Origin: a virus
IMG/VR virus record: IMGVR_UViG_3300047317_000504
Coordinates: 1 to 44,452 of that record
Reading direction: 5' to 3' (one strand)
DNA length: 44,452 bases
Shown here: positions 20,057 to 29,196 of the stretch, in pieces
Layout of the letters: every line of letters begins with the position of its first letter
How positions within the stretch are numbered: the stretch's first letter is position 1
The notes under the pieces: model-generated
What the model was told of the DNA's origin: nothing
Seen by the model: the letters and a program-made list of their open reading frames with translations, nothing else
Database searches by the model: none
Position numbers and translations under genes: made by a program

Positions 20057-22279
20057 TCAGGCGGCTACCGCGCCTTTGGGTGGCTCTGCGGGTTTAGGTA
20101 GCTTTGTGACGCTGTCGTCCGTTTGATCTGCTTGGGGCGGTGTAGCGTTCTGCTCGAGCCGTTTCTGATCGGGCTCGCTTTGAGGTTTATCGGGGCCGGC
20201 GCTCTTCTGTTGTCCTTGCTCGGGCGGCTGAGGCTGCGCTCCACCTGGCGCCATCGGTGCTGGGTTGCCCAGCAACTGCGCCAAGTACGCGTCTCCGCCG
20301 CGTGCGAGCTGCACGTGCTGCATAATATGCGCGAGCACGGCGCCCGAAATCTTCGGGTCTTGCATCGCGGCGGGCGAGTTGAGAACTTCCAAGTGTCCGA
20401 AGATATGCGCCGCGGCGTTGTCGGTCGCCATCACCGGTATTTCCGGCACAGACTGCGTAGGCTGGCCCGTCATCGGGTCTTGCCCTTGCTGGACTTGCGG
20501 ACCTTTGAACAGCGCCTCGTTCTCGTACCGGATGCGAAGCTCAGACGTGCGCGTGGTCGTGATCATTGGCTTGAACACGCCGCTCGTAATGAACTCGACG
20601 ATTTGCTGCGGGTCCTTGAACGGCAGCCCCGGAAAGTCTTTGAGCATGTCGATCAGCTGCATCCTCCCGGCTTGAGTTTTCATCATCGGGTTCGCAGTCT
20701 TGATCTTGACGCGCTTAATGCCGTCCCAATCCTTCGCTTCGAAGTACTGCATGTATGGGCGCTCATCGAGCCCCGCTACAGCGACGAGCTGAGGATGCTT
20801 GGCGTATCGCTTCAGAAACTGTATGATAAGATTGCCAACGCGTTCTCGATGAAGATCGAGTGCGAGCTGGCGATCTGACTGAGCTTCGATAGCAATCTGA
20901 CTGTAAAGAGCAGCATGCGCGCCTGAAGTGATGTTAGTTGACGTGTCGCCACGGGCGATCGCGTTGAGTCCCGAGAGAGACTGCTTGAACTGCCGGAACA
21001 TCTCGATTGCCTTGAGGCTGAGCTGCGGCATTTCAGGGAACTTGATGGGCTGCGGCTGGGCATCCTTCCCTGGGGGTACAAACACAATCTTCTGTCCGTT
21101 TGCGAGCGCATCTATATCAATGTCGCTTCCTTCGACGAGCGCGAGGCTGGGCCTACCGAACGACTCAAGGTTCGTAGCGACATCGCTCATGACCTGATTC
21201 TGGAGCTGATCGAGTGGGATCAGGTTCCAGAGTTCACTGATGCCCATGCTCGTTCCATGCAGTTCGCACGTGACGAAGGGGATGAGCGGAATCTCGTCAG
21301 TCGCTACGGGCTCGTTGCGCGCGAGGTTGTCGTCAACCATCACGTCGTTGACGAAGATCACTTTGCGCCCGAGGGGCATCGCCATCGAACGGCGGTAATA
21401 GAAAATGCGAACGGCGCACAGGTCGAGCGGCTCTTGCTGGAGCGGGTCGCAACCTGGCACTGAGTACTCGTACAAGTTCGGGACGAGGCTCGAGCTCTCA
21501 ATCTGCTTCGCATAGAGCGGATAGCGGGCCTGTAGTTCGACCTTCGACCGCTTGGGCAGGATCAGTAGCCGCCACTGATGTTCGTCGAACTCAGACCGGT
21601 AGGGCTCGCACGCGACGTCCCACCAGTACATTCGGTCAATCGTGAGCTTGCCTGCGCGACCCGTCTTCTGAACCGGATGCGTCATCCCCGTTGCGGGGTC
21701 GGGCATCTCTTCCTCGTACTGGATCACTTCGCCGTCGTCTGGATCCCAGCCGACGTGCGTGTACGCCTTCCCGTAGAGTTCCTCGATCTTGACGACTTCG
21801 CGCTCTTTACGCTCGCCGTACGCGTCCTCGTAGAAGTACATCACGAGGTTATCGCTCGCGTTTACCTGTGCGAGTGACTTGTAATCGGTGTTGGTGACTT
21901 GAGCTTGGAACGCGGGCCTGTTCTTACAGGCCATGTTCGTGATCTGGTCAATGAAGCTGCGATACTCATTGATTGAGACCTCCAGCAGCTCTTGATTGTC
22001 CCCGCCGTAAGAGACCGACTGCGTTTGCCACTGTCCATAAGTCCCTTGAGTGTTAGTCGTACCGAAGTACATACTGAATGAGAGACGAGCGATGTTGAAC
22101 AGACCGCGGCGAGCGCAGGCGTCAAAGTACTCTTCCTCTTTGTCTTTGCACGAGGCCCAGAACTTAAGAGGGTCGCGCTCATTCGCCCAAAACTTTGATA
22201 GGTAGTCTTGGACGTCTTGAACAGTAGCGTACTTGTCACTGCTCACGTCAGTGATCTGAACAAGCTTCTCGTCTTGCAT
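20057..22279 (-). CDS. Portal protein
   Basis: At 740 residues this is the size of P22-type portals. The N-terminus (DVQDYLSKFWANERDPLKFWASCKDKEEEYFDA) and RLSFSMYFGTTNTQG are followed by NMACKNRPAFQAQ, VVKIEELYGKAYTHVGWDPDDG and DRMYWWDVACEPYRSEFDE. The central block YEYSVPGCDPLQQEPLDLC and the later SGLNAIARGDTSTNITSG, typical of podovirus portals, agree. The C-terminus is Pro/Gln-rich. The portal dodecamer forms the DNA gate at the packaging vertex. Its ATG has no Shine-Dalgarno sequence and lies 13 bases after an extended -10 candidate. Confidence 0.85.
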   Translation of the reverse strand: MQDEKLVQITDVSSDKYATVQDVQDYLSKFWANERDPLKFWASCKDKEEEYFDACARRGLFNIARLSFSMYFGTTNTQGTYGQWQTQSVSYGGDNQELLEVSINEYRSFIDQITNMACKNRPAFQAQVTNTDYKSLAQVNASDNLVMYFYEDAYGERKEREVVKIEELYGKAYTHVGWDPDDGEVIQYEEEMPDPATGMTHPVQKTGRAGKLTIDRMYWWDVACEPYRSEFDEHQWRLLILPKRSKVELQARYPLYAKQIESSSLVPNLYEYSVPGCDPLQQEPLDLCAVRIFYYRRSMAMPLGRKVIFVNDVMVDDNLARNEPVATDEIPLIPFVTCELHGTSMGISELWNLIPLDQLQNQVMSDVATNLESFGRPSLALVEGSDIDIDALANGQKIVFVPPGKDAQPQPIKFPEMPQLSLKAIEMFRQFKQSLSGLNAIARGDTSTNITSGAHAALYSQIAIEAQSDRQLALDLHRERVGNLIIQFLKRYAKHPQLVAVAGLDERPYMQYFEAKDWDGIKRVKIKTANPMMKTQAGRMQLIDMLKDFPGLPFKDPQQIVEFITSGVFKPMITTTRTSELRIRYENEALFKGPQVQQGQDPMTGQPTQSVPEIPVMATDNAAAHIFGHLEVLNSPAAMQDPKISGAVLAHIMQHVQLARGGDAYLAQLLGNPAPMAPGGAQPQPPEQGQQKSAGPDKPQSEPDQKRLEQNATPPQADQTDDSVTKLPKPAEPPKGAVAA

Positions 22280-22292
22280 TACTAGTTGTAAA

Positions 22293-22301
22293 AGTATAGC
22301 A
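22293..22301 (-). promoter_or_regulatory. Extended -10 promoter candidate for the portal gene
   Basis: TGCTATACT on the leftward strand is in the 27-base gap between terminase and portal genes. The ATG follows 13 bases after the hexamer, so the transcript would be nearly leaderless. Confidence 0.5.
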
Positions 22302-22306
22302 CGTGG

Positions 22307-23827
22307 CTATTTTCGCCCGAATCGGCGTCTGACTGACAGATTGCTAGAGAACAGCTTCTTAGCCGCCTGCACCAGAGACCGTTCAGTCGTGAAGTGCTCG
22401 GGTAATGAGTGCATCTCATGGAGGGGCACAGTTCTATTCAAGACCACGCCGTAGGGAGGGAACGGGCTCATCTGCTGATTGACCCCACGCCACAGGTACT
22501 TGAGGGCATCGACGATATCGCAGTGTCCGAGCACGTCGGAACGGACATAGTCCGTTCGTTGTGGGTTCCATATCGCGCCCTCTAAGTGCAGGATCGAGTT
22601 CTTGGCCGTGGGGAGGATGGCTATGCGGTTCTGATGGAAGGCATTGCGCAGGTTGTTGAGGCTAGCTTCCTTGCCGTCTGTCTTATCCGCGCTACCGACC
22701 TTCAGGTCGTGCTGGACGTTGAGATCGTGGATGAGCCGGGGCTCTGTGTCGGATAAGCGCAAGAACGGGTTCGTCTTGAACTTGTCGTGATCCCAAAAGA
22801 AGCTCTCACCGAAGGCTTGCTGCTCGCACTCGCGGAGAGCCGCGGCAATCTCGGCCGTGCTCGCGTTTCGTTTCGCCCAGTCGGACGCTACAACGAGCTT
22901 AGCCGCGCTGAAATCGTAGTAAGCGCAGACGACAGCGCACAGATCTCTCGAGCCGGGGTCGATTGCGGTGTATCCGAGGAAGTACTCAGGCTGTTGCCAC
23001 TCCATGATATGGATGGCGGGGTTGAACTCCGGGATAACAGTACGAGATTCAGACCTGACGTCGATGCACAGGAGCTCGCGCTTGCATTGCTCTGAGTCGA
23101 TACCTCCCAAGGTCGCAATGAACTCGTTTCGTTCGGCGTCCTTAATCCTCGGGTTGTCGAATATCGTCTTGTGTTGGTATGCGCCGCGTGCGATCGCATC
23201 AGGAACAAAGTCTACTTTCCACGGGTGCCCCGGCTCATCGCTCGGGGTCGAATTCATCATCAACGTGGCTTCTAGGAAGCCCATGAACTGAGGCATGATC
23301 ACTGACGTGACCACGTACTTGAGCTTGTCGCAGAAAGAAGCCTCGGAGATCGTAAACCCGTTGCTCGCTCGACCACGTAACCCGTTGGGGTTCGTGTCGA
23401 TACCCACGAGACGAATGATCGAGCCATTCGGAAAGAAGAGACCGGCCTCGGTGCCTTGGTAGCTCTGCCGATAGATCGGCTTTATCGACTCTGGACAATC
23501 TGCTACTAACTGGTCGAAAAGTGGTAGGACAATCGAGGCAATGTCTTTTGCGTACGCGGTCGCGTACGTGTACGTGGCACCGGGGTTGCGAAGACTATCC
23601 TCAATCCGTATGAGCAAAGACATGAAGTCTTTGCCGAAGCGCCGCCCGCAGTTCGTGATGTAGATGCGAGGCCAGTAGCCTTCTTGTGCTTCGCCACGTT
23701 TGCGCGCTTCGAACGAGCGCTTCTCCCACGTGCGATAGTGATCGTAGATGTCACGTTGACCGGAATGCAGCTTGTAGCGTAGACGCGCGGCTCGCCAGAG
23801 CTTCGCGCTGTCTAGGGTGACGCTCAC
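22307..23827 (-). CDS. terL: Terminase large subunit
   Basis: The 506-residue motor protein packages DNA into the prohead and cuts the concatemer. The ATPase part has Walker A at residues 61-67 (GRRFGKD, the Arg-containing form usual in terminases) and an adenine-binding RIYITN strand before it; GFTISEASFCDKL is near the Walker B/coupling region. The C-terminal RNase H-like nuclease starts near residue 290 with FLGYTAIDPGSRDLCAVV and ends with DVLGHCDIVDALKYL, supplying the acidic cluster. The start is GTG 23827, overlapping the stop of the upstream gene. The portal gene follows at once. Confidence 0.92.
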   Translation of the reverse strand: MSVTLDSAKLWRAARLRYKLHSGQRDIYDHYRTWEKRSFEARKRGEAQEGYWPRIYITNCGRRFGKDFMSLLIRIEDSLRNPGATYTYATAYAKDIASIVLPLFDQLVADCPESIKPIYRQSYQGTEAGLFFPNGSIIRLVGIDTNPNGLRGRASNGFTISEASFCDKLKYVVTSVIMPQFMGFLEATLMMNSTPSDEPGHPWKVDFVPDAIARGAYQHKTIFDNPRIKDAERNEFIATLGGIDSEQCKRELLCIDVRSESRTVIPEFNPAIHIMEWQQPEYFLGYTAIDPGSRDLCAVVCAYYDFSAAKLVVASDWAKRNASTAEIAAALRECEQQAFGESFFWDHDKFKTNPFLRLSDTEPRLIHDLNVQHDLKVGSADKTDGKEASLNNLRNAFHQNRIAILPTAKNSILHLEGAIWNPQRTDYVRSDVLGHCDIVDALKYLWRGVNQQMSPFPPYGVVLNRTVPLHEMHSLPEHFTTERSLVQAAKKLFSSNLSVRRRFGRK

Positions 23828-25548
23828 TCTTCGTCGTCAGCACGCTTCTTCATGAGAGCCTTGACGTCTGTCTTTTTCTTGGCTCCAGGAGCGGAGCTTA
23901 ATTTGAATTCGCCATAGTCGAAGGCGCCAGTCTTACCGTTGCCGTGTTGAGGGTGACCCTCGGGGAACTCGCTGTGATAGCCGCCAGTAGGGCGCTCGGA
24001 ACGCTTGTACTCAGAGGGCGTCTTGGGACTCGGATTGCCCGCGAGCTGGTCCGCGTCGAACATCGACTGGCCCGAGCGCTGAGGCCGTTCGCGTAAGTGA
24101 TCGCCAGCGGGCTTGCCTTGTGCTTGATGCAGAGCGGCGCGATCTTCTGCATCTTGGATAGCGATGCGCGCCTTCATTGCTTTGTCGGTCTCGTTGGGCA
24201 ATCGTTCAAAATTCGTTACCGCCGGACGCATGCGTCCCGAATACTCAGTCGGTATGCGCGGTGTCTGCGGCCCGCCCATGATCATCGAGTTGTCGAGGGC
24301 TTCATCTGACGAGGGCGGCAACATTGCGTTACGCGCACGTTCACGCATCGGCCCTACTGACTGTTCATAGTTCAACGCACCCGGCGGAGTTGTTCGCGGC
24401 CCGTGCCCCGCGATCACATCGTCTGCGGGCATGAAGGGCGCGCGCTCGCCTGCCAACGCTGATCTCGCGGCTGGTGAAACCGCGTCAGGTGGAACAGTGG
24501 GCGGACCAAGATCATGGAATGGTGCCGCCTCGCCGGCTTGAATTGCTTTGGCTTCGGTCGAGATCGCACTGGGCGGAATAGTAGGGATTCCTGGTCGAGG
24601 GGGCTCGATTGGGATCGTACGACCCATCAGGCGGGCCATGCGCGGCGCATCGGTTGCGCCTCTCTTTATGTTCGGAGTTACACCGGCGATCTCTACGTTG
24701 TTGCCGAAATCAATGTGAGGGACATTCGGCAGACCAGTATCTTTCGGAACCTTGAAATCGCCGCCGTAACCTTTGGGTGGAGGCAACGCGTTCGTTCGCA
24801 TCGCCGTCTCTTCCGGCCCGAGCTTTCGACCTCCCGCGAGTTCCTTGTCGACCATGCTCTGTTGCGCACGACGAGGAGGGGGTTGGGTTTTTGCGGCGGC
24901 GCCCGCTCGAGCAGGCGGAGGTACCGTGGGCGCGCTCACTGCTCGATTGATGAGCGGCCCGCCCAGCTCGGCCGCGCTTTGACTTCCCGCACCTCGAGCT
25001 GCAGCCGCACCTCTCGCAATCTCGGATGCCTCGGGTGCTGCCTCCCCGCCCACAGTCGCCATCGCTGGTGCGAGCGGAGGTCCACCTGGCGGCCCGTTCT
25101 TGAACAAGTCTTTGATGTAAGGTGCCGCTTTCGCGACTCCCGCACCGAGACCGCCGAGCACAGCAGAGGGGCCAGCGCCCCAAGCAGCGCCCATGGCTCG
25201 GTTGCCCTCCGTGCCCCCGCCTGCGCCCTCTAGCCCGCCTCGAGCGCCCGCTAAGAGCGCGTTGGCAGCTACACCTTCGCCGGCCATGCCACCCGTCGCT
25301 ACGGCGCTTGGAAGCGCGCCGAGGGCCTGTCCCGTGTAGAAGTTGCCAGGGTACTTATCGGCCGCTTCTTGGTTCTCTGCACGCTCGTTGTTGCGCAAGT
25401 CATTGTACGCAGAGCCAGCTGCGTAATTGCGCGGGATGCCCGTGTCGTCACTCGCGTCTGGTGTGAGTAGGGGAATGAGTTCATCGCCCCACTTGCCTGT
25501 GAACCCCTGTCCGAGCCCACGCATCAATGCTTCTGCTTTACCAGACAT
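23824..25548 (-). CDS. Ejection-type internal virion protein encoded before terminase
   Basis: The 574-residue protein opens with GLGQGFTGKWGDELIPLL, NAYNDLRNN-like residues, and YPGNFYTGQALGALPSAVATGG, followed by a long Gly/Ala hydrophobic region. This opening is common in proteins I know as podovirus DNA-ejection or internal proteins. The remainder is Pro-rich with repeated PTVPP/PTIPPSA motifs. It shares its composition with the 944-residue gene. It is unusual to find such a protein upstream of the large terminase; the repeats PTIPPSAIS and PTVPPDAVS suggest internal duplication. Confidence 0.55.
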   Translation of the reverse strand: MSGKAEALMRGLGQGFTGKWGDELIPLLTPDASDDTGIPRNYAAGSAYNDLRNNERAENQEAADKYPGNFYTGQALGALPSAVATGGMAGEGVAANALLAGARGGLEGAGGGTEGNRAMGAAWGAGPSAVLGGLGAGVAKAAPYIKDLFKNGPPGGPPLAPAMATVGGEAAPEASEIARGAAAARGAGSQSAAELGGPLINRAVSAPTVPPPARAGAAAKTQPPPRRAQQSMVDKELAGGRKLGPEETAMRTNALPPPKGYGGDFKVPKDTGLPNVPHIDFGNNVEIAGVTPNIKRGATDAPRMARLMGRTIPIEPPRPGIPTIPPSAISTEAKAIQAGEAAPFHDLGPPTVPPDAVSPAARSALAGERAPFMPADDVIAGHGPRTTPPGALNYEQSVGPMRERARNAMLPPSSDEALDNSMIMGGPQTPRIPTEYSGRMRPAVTNFERLPNETDKAMKARIAIQDAEDRAALHQAQGKPAGDHLRERPQRSGQSMFDADQLAGNPSPKTPSEYKRSERPTGGYHSEFPEGHPQHGNGKTGAFDYGEFKLSSAPGAKKKTDVKALMKKRADDEE

Positions 25549-27010
25549 GATCTGGATCTTCTTTCTGTACGTCTTCCGTGAACGGCTTCGGCTTCTCAGG
25601 CTGAGTCGGCGCGGTCGGTGTGTTAGTTTGAGTCTGACCAGTGTTCGCTGTTTGCCCGCCCGTAGAACCTGTTGGTTGCGCGGGTAGTGCCGGCGCTGGC
25701 GTTGCGGCTTGCTGCGCGGTCTGTTGGTTCGGTTGCGCCTGTGAGCCCGTCGCTGTTTGCTGGAGCGTGTTACTTGGGCCAGGCGGGGGATTCGCGGCGG
25801 CGCTACCTGGTTTGATGACCGGGTTGCCAGACGCGTCCTTCTCTGTCTCGGGTGGCTTAGCCTTGTCAGCTGGGCTCACGTAGTCAGAATGTACTGAGCT
25901 CGTGTCCACGTCCGCGGTCGAGGCTTGCGGGAGCGGCGCGTCCGCCTTCGGTGGCTCCGGTGCCGTCCATCCAAGAATCCCGGCAGCGGCTTGGTTCTCG
26001 GGCTTGGGCGCTTCGACGTATTGATGCACAGGCGCTGTACCCGCGAAGTTACCCGGATCTTTCACTTCATCGGGCGCGACTTCTGCATCAGGCACGCGCA
26101 TGTTCGGTCGCAAGTTCCCTGCGTTTACTTGTTCCCTGAGCGCGTTGATCTCGTTGAGGTCCGCCCCTTGCGCCATAAACTGATAAGGATTAACGGCATA
26201 ACGACCTGCATTAATATCCGCCTGGCGATTCGCAGTGTCTTGGTCATACATCGCTTTCTTCGCCTGGTACATCTTGAACGCGGCGTAGTCTTTGTCGTGC
26301 TGAGTTACAGCGTTCTCGTACTCAGACCTGGCTGCGTTGTATGCCTTATCGAACTCACCTTGCTTCTTCGTGTTGTCACGAAGCGTGATCGCTAGATTCG
26401 TCGCGTCGGTGTAGTTTTTTTCTTGCGGACCGATGATCTTGTCGTATTCGGCCTGTGCGCCGCTGTTGAAATCGTCGAGTGCACTTTGGGCGCCTGCAGT
26501 ATATGTGGCGTCAAGGTTCTTGATCCCTTGATTCAACAGATTCGCACGCGCCATCAGTGCATCATACTGATCCTTCGCTGCTGCACTCTTCTGAATCTGA
26601 GGTTGTAAACCTTGCATGATAGGCTTCAGAGCTAGGAGCTCGGCGTTGATATCTTCTCTGGCTTGCTCACGCGCCGCAGTCGCGGCGTCTAGACCCTTCT
26701 GCAATTCGGTACGTTTTGCGTCCTGCTTTTGCTTCAATGCATGGGCTTCAGCATCAATGCGCGTCCGCTCACGCCCCAACGCGATCGCGTACTGATCGCC
26801 GCCGCCCGCGCGCAATGCTTGATCCTTGAGTACATTCGGACCGGTCAGGGCTTCGCGCTTGACGATGAGCGGATCATCCTCGCCGTTCATGCCAGTCAAC
26901 GAGGCGATATCGCTCGGCGTGAGCGTGACACCGGGTTGAGCTGTCCCACCCCAAGAAGAAGGCAGGACTTGCGTCGCGCCCGCGCCATTAAGCAGAGTCC
27001 GTAACGACAT
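25538..27010 (-). CDS. Coiled-coil, Pro/Gln-rich virion-type protein
   Basis: Residues ~85-280 of 490 are charged helix with long coiled-coil potential (AKRTELQKGLDAATAAREQAREDINAELL and so on, split here). The C-terminal ~130 residues are Pro/Ala/Gln/Thr-rich and disordered (GQTANTGQTQTNTPTAPTQ). There are no enzymatic motifs. With the following gene it forms a pair upstream of terminase and is likely another internal core protein. It overlaps the next gene by eleven bases. Confidence 0.5.
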   Translation of the reverse strand: MSLRTLLNGAGATQVLPSSWGGTAQPGVTLTPSDIASLTGMNGEDDPLIVKREALTGPNVLKDQALRAGGGDQYAIALGRERTRIDAEAHALKQKQDAKRTELQKGLDAATAAREQAREDINAELLALKPIMQGLQPQIQKSAAAKDQYDALMARANLLNQGIKNLDATYTAGAQSALDDFNSGAQAEYDKIIGPQEKNYTDATNLAITLRDNTKKQGEFDKAYNAARSEYENAVTQHDKDYAAFKMYQAKKAMYDQDTANRQADINAGRYAVNPYQFMAQGADLNEINALREQVNAGNLRPNMRVPDAEVAPDEVKDPGNFAGTAPVHQYVEAPKPENQAAAGILGWTAPEPPKADAPLPQASTADVDTSSVHSDYVSPADKAKPPETEKDASGNPVIKPGSAAANPPPGPSNTLQQTATGSQAQPNQQTAQQAATPAPALPAQPTGSTGGQTANTGQTQTNTPTAPTQPEKPKPFTEDVQKEDPDHVW

Positions 27011-27016
27011 AGTTCT

Positions 27017-27511
27017 CTAGCGGTTCAGCAGTTGGATCGTTGCTTCAGTGAAATCAGCCTTGTTGAATCCCGAAAGAAACGGGACGAAGAACCAACCGGA
27101 AGGATCGTTCTTCGCGGCACTCGTCGCGACCTGCACGATTTTGTTGAAGTCGATAATCTTCGCACCTCGACGTGGAGAGTCAGTGCACTCGGTGGCGATG
27201 TCGATCGGTCGACTGATGAAGAGCTCGAGGGCCTTCTTCCACACTTCCTTCCCCGCGCGGTCCTTCACCTTCTTCTTCACGCGCACGGGATGCGCGAGAT
27301 AGATAATCGAGTCCTGCGAGATCTCGGCGACCTTGATCGCGTTGACGAGCGGGGGCGGATTCTCGAGGTTGAACTGTTCCTCGAACGTGCGCCGGACATA
27401 CGTCTCGTGCTTGGAGTTCGCAGGGACTAGGACGACGACGTATCGCCCGCCGTGTTCGAAGGGGCGAGTTGGTTCTGTGACGAGTGCTGTGGCGTCGGCT
27501 TGTTTAGCCAT
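27017..27511 (-). CDS. Hypothetical protein, 164 residues
   Basis: This is a mixed alpha/beta protein with GGRYVVVLVPANSKHETYVRRT, an IIYLAHPVRVKKKVKDRAGK basic hairpin and a conserved-looking C-terminus (GWFFVPFLSGFNKADFTEATI). I do not recognise it. It follows a small gene with an 85-base overlap and precedes the coiled-coil protein, so it belongs to the packaging end of the structural operon. Confidence 0.6.
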   Translation of the reverse strand: MAKQADATALVTEPTRPFEHGGRYVVVLVPANSKHETYVRRTFEEQFNLENPPPLVNAIKVAEISQDSIIYLAHPVRVKKKVKDRAGKEVWKKALELFISRPIDIATECTDSPRRGAKIIDFNKIVQVATSAAKNDPSGWFFVPFLSGFNKADFTEATIQLLNR

Positions 27512-27777
27512 TTAGAGATTGTTTCGAATGTTGCTAGGTTGAACTTGACTGTCTTACCACTGCCTTTTCGCGGGTACGTCAGCCAATAGTTTGCGAGATG
27601 TTTACCCTTCTCGCTGGGAATGATCGGTTTCTGCCAGACTTCGACGGGCTTGCGCCAGTTGCCGAATGGGAAGCGCTTGTCGACCTTCTCTACGATGAGT
27701 GAGAGATCGATGCCTGCTTGCGCGATGGCAGTGAAGAGAGCGGCGCGCTGGGCGAGGACGAAATCAGTGACGTTCAA
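27427..27777 (-). CDS. Hypothetical protein with TTG start
   Basis: The best start is TTG 27777, four bases after GGAGG and overlapping the previous stop as TTGA. It gives a 116-residue product beginning NVTDFVLAQRAALFTAIAQAG. The upstream extension to 27840 only copies the other frame of the 49-residue gene. The middle, FPFGNWRKPVEVWQKP and YWLTYPRKGSGKTVKFNLATF, looks folded; the C-terminal ~25 residues are a Ser/Gln-rich tail that overlaps the next gene by 85 bases. Function unknown. Confidence 0.6.
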   Translation of the reverse strand: MNVTDFVLAQRAALFTAIAQAGIDLSLIVEKVDKRFPFGNWRKPVEVWQKPIIPSEKGKHLANYWLTYPRKGSGKTVKFNLATFETISKWLNKPTPQHSSQNQLAPSNTAGDTSSS

Positions 27778-27923
27778 GTTTCCTCCACGTCGACCGCGAT
27801 AACGAGACTCGAGGGCTTGGTCGTGTTGAGCTCGTCCCACGCGAGGTCTTCCGCTTCCTCGGGCGTGGCTGCTTTCACGTCGACGATGAGAGTGAAGGTC
27901 ACGCTGTACCTAATGTCTTTCAA
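27774..27923 (-). CDS. 49-residue protein with TTG start
   Basis: The frame reads (M)KDIRYSVTFTLIVDVKAAT, then PEEAEDLAWDELN and VIAVDVEET, a beta-alpha-beta pattern with good codon use. GGAGG lies six bases before the TTG at 27923. The start overlaps the end of the terminase small subunit candidate by 14 bases and the stop overlaps the next TTG (TTGA). Short ferredoxin-like phage proteins of this shape are common; the function is unknown. Confidence 0.65.
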   Translation of the reverse strand: MKDIRYSVTFTLIVDVKAATPEEAEDLAWDELNTTKPSSLVIAVDVEET

Positions 27924-28341
27924 GACGTGCCTCCGCCGCCGCTAGATCTTCCTCTGCCTGTGACTCGTCGAGGCCCTGTACAACTTCCTCCTGCACGCGG
28001 TCTTCGATAGCGTGGATACGCTCAGCGAAGCGCTCTTCGTCCTTCTGCAGACGGTGCTTGTACAAGAACTTGACCGCGTCGAGATTGGCCTCGTTAAACG
28101 CTGCCTTGTACAAGAACTCGAGAATCGAGCCCGAGAGCTTCGCGCGCTCTTCATCGATCATGTCGACAAAGGCCATGTAATCGACGGCGCCGCGGCGGCC
28201 CATCTCGATCCATTTGAGCAGGGTCTTTTGTGGGACCTTGACCATTGTCGCGGCGATCTCGAGCGTCATGCAGTTACGCAGAGCTTCGCGAAACGCTTCA
28301 ATGATACGAGGACTAGGGGGTGGGGGCGGTGCTCGGTACAC
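27910..28341 (-). CDS. Terminase small subunit candidate
   Basis: The 143-residue protein (GTG 28341) has a proline-rich start and a helix-turn-helix (MTLEIAATMVKVPQKTLLKWIEMG). A long helical region follows (RAKLSGSILEFLYKAAFNEANLDAVKFLYKH), then an acidic coiled end. An N-terminal HTH plus helical oligomerisation domain is the layout of terminase small subunits, which recognise the packaging site. The terminase large subunit lies four genes downstream, somewhat far but in the same operon. It could instead be another HTH regulator. A TGCTATAAT promoter begins nine bases upstream. Confidence 0.62.
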   Translation of the reverse strand: MYRAPPPPPSPRIIEAFREALRNCMTLEIAATMVKVPQKTLLKWIEMGRRGAVDYMAFVDMIDEERAKLSGSILEFLYKAAFNEANLDAVKFLYKHRLQKDEERFAERIHAIEDRVQEEVVQGLDESQAEEDLAAAEARLERH

Positions 28342-28349
28342 TGTGTACT

Positions 28350-28358
28350 ATTATAGCA
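28350..28358 (-). promoter_or_regulatory. Extended -10 promoter for the structural operon
   Basis: TGCTATAAT on the leftward strand lies in the 19-base gap upstream of GTG 28341. Only eight bases separate hexamer and start codon, so transcription would begin at or beside the GTG. No clear -35 is present. Confidence 0.6.
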
Positions 28359-28360
28359 GA

Positions 28361-28639
28361 TTAGTTCAGTGTCTCGTCTGGCTCTACTTCGCGCGCCATC
28401 TGCATCGCCGAGCTCATCGCATAGTGAAACATGTACAGCAGCTGCTCGGGCGTCACGCCTGGCATCGTCCCGATGAAGTTCGCGAGCACAGCCGTCATGA
28501 GCTTGCTCTGTAACCGAAGTTGGCGCGCGCCATCTTCGGGCGCAGCCTCAACGAATGACTGGCCGGCCTCGTCAATCTGTGCAGCGATTTTACCGTACGC
28601 GTCGATGAGAAGTGCAGCATCTGCGTGCTCAGTCGTCAT
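28361..28639 (-). CDS. Hypothetical helical protein, 92 residues
   Basis: The start is ATG 28639 (MTTEHADAALLIDAYGKIAAQ), overlapping the stop of the upstream 49-residue gene. The protein is all-helical with LRLQSKLMTAVLANFIGTMPGVTPEQLLYMFHYAMSSAMQMA. It precedes the terminase small subunit candidate. No family is recognised; a small regulator or packaging accessory is possible. Confidence 0.6.
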   Translation of the reverse strand: MTTEHADAALLIDAYGKIAAQIDEAGQSFVEAAPEDGARQLRLQSKLMTAVLANFIGTMPGVTPEQLLYMFHYAMSSAMQMAREVEPDETLN

Positions 28640-28778
28640 CGGTCGGCGGCTCTTCAATTAAGACCAAATCCTTGCCCAGTGAGCGCAGATACTCGGCGTC
28701 CGGGCTATCTTCCGGCGCACCCGACTCAATCAGCAGCCACAGGGCTACGTCCGCGGGGATGTACAACGGTGCTTCCAT
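28629..28778 (-). CDS. 49-residue acidic protein, first gene of the leftward block
   Basis: The frame MEAPLYIPADVALWLLIESG continues to an acidic end (EEPPTDDD). Its stop overlaps the next ATG (GATGACGACTGA). It is the first gene of the leftward structural operon, and only 16 bases separate it from the divergent gene at 28795. Any promoter must lie in coding DNA or overlap both starts. Function unknown. Confidence 0.6.
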   Translation of the reverse strand: MEAPLYIPADVALWLLIESGAPEDSPDAEYLRSLGKDLVLIEEPPTDDD

Positions 28779-28794
28779 GTACTAAGACTAGCAT

Positions 28795-29193
28795 ATGGAG
28801 AAGTGTCCTCTTTGTGGCTCGCGGGCCTTCTACGCGGGCTTGTTTATGGCTAAATGCGGCGGGCGCGGGTGTCAGAACTATGAGGCGCCAGTACAAGAAG
28901 AAAAAGAGCTCGAGTACGGCACTTGGGCTTGGGGGTGTCGTGCACAGCGACTCGGGTATAGGCTCGAGTGGCGACGCGCGAACACAACAGAGCCGTGGGA
29001 TGATCTCGATGAGCAGCTCGAGAACGACGAGTCACCGAACAACGATTACGCTTATCGTATCCAACAGAGTTTCTACCACGTGCCGAGCGGCTACATTCGC
29101 GGAACGGATCGATGGGCACGCGATCAAGAACGAGCGGGTTGGCAGACATATTACAACGGATCTGAGTACGAGATACGACCTGCTAAACTATAG
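28795..29193 (+). CDS. Zinc-ribbon protein
   Basis: The 132-residue protein begins MEKCPLCGSRAFYAGLFMAKCGGRGCQNY, a CxxC...C...C zinc ribbon like those in Lar-type and related phage proteins. WGCRAQRLGYRLEWRRAN and an aromatic C-terminus with repeated YxxxxYE-type spacing follow. Lar proteins protect phage DNA against restriction, but similarity here is limited to the ribbon and I do not assign that function. It is divergent from the structural operon and directly precedes the fibre gene. Confidence 0.6.
   Translation: MEKCPLCGSRAFYAGLFMAKCGGRGCQNYEAPVQEEKELEYGTWAWGCRAQRLGYRLEWRRANTTEPWDDLDEQLENDESPNNDYAYRIQQSFYHVPSGYIRGTDRWARDQERAGWQTYYNGSEYEIRPAKL
29181..29189 (+). promoter_or_regulatory. 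Possible extended -10 promoter for the fibre gene
   Basis: TGCTAAACT in the end of the zinc-ribbon gene has the same TGC-plus-hexamer form as other promoters here and would place transcription start at about 29196, the base before the TTG of the fibre gene. Confidence 0.35.
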
Positions 29194-29196
29194 TGT

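Noticed and set aside
24514-25233. 239-codon rightward frame antisense to the 574-residue gene
   Set aside because: Its Arg/Cys-rich composition is typical of an antisense shadow; the leftward frame fits the operon.
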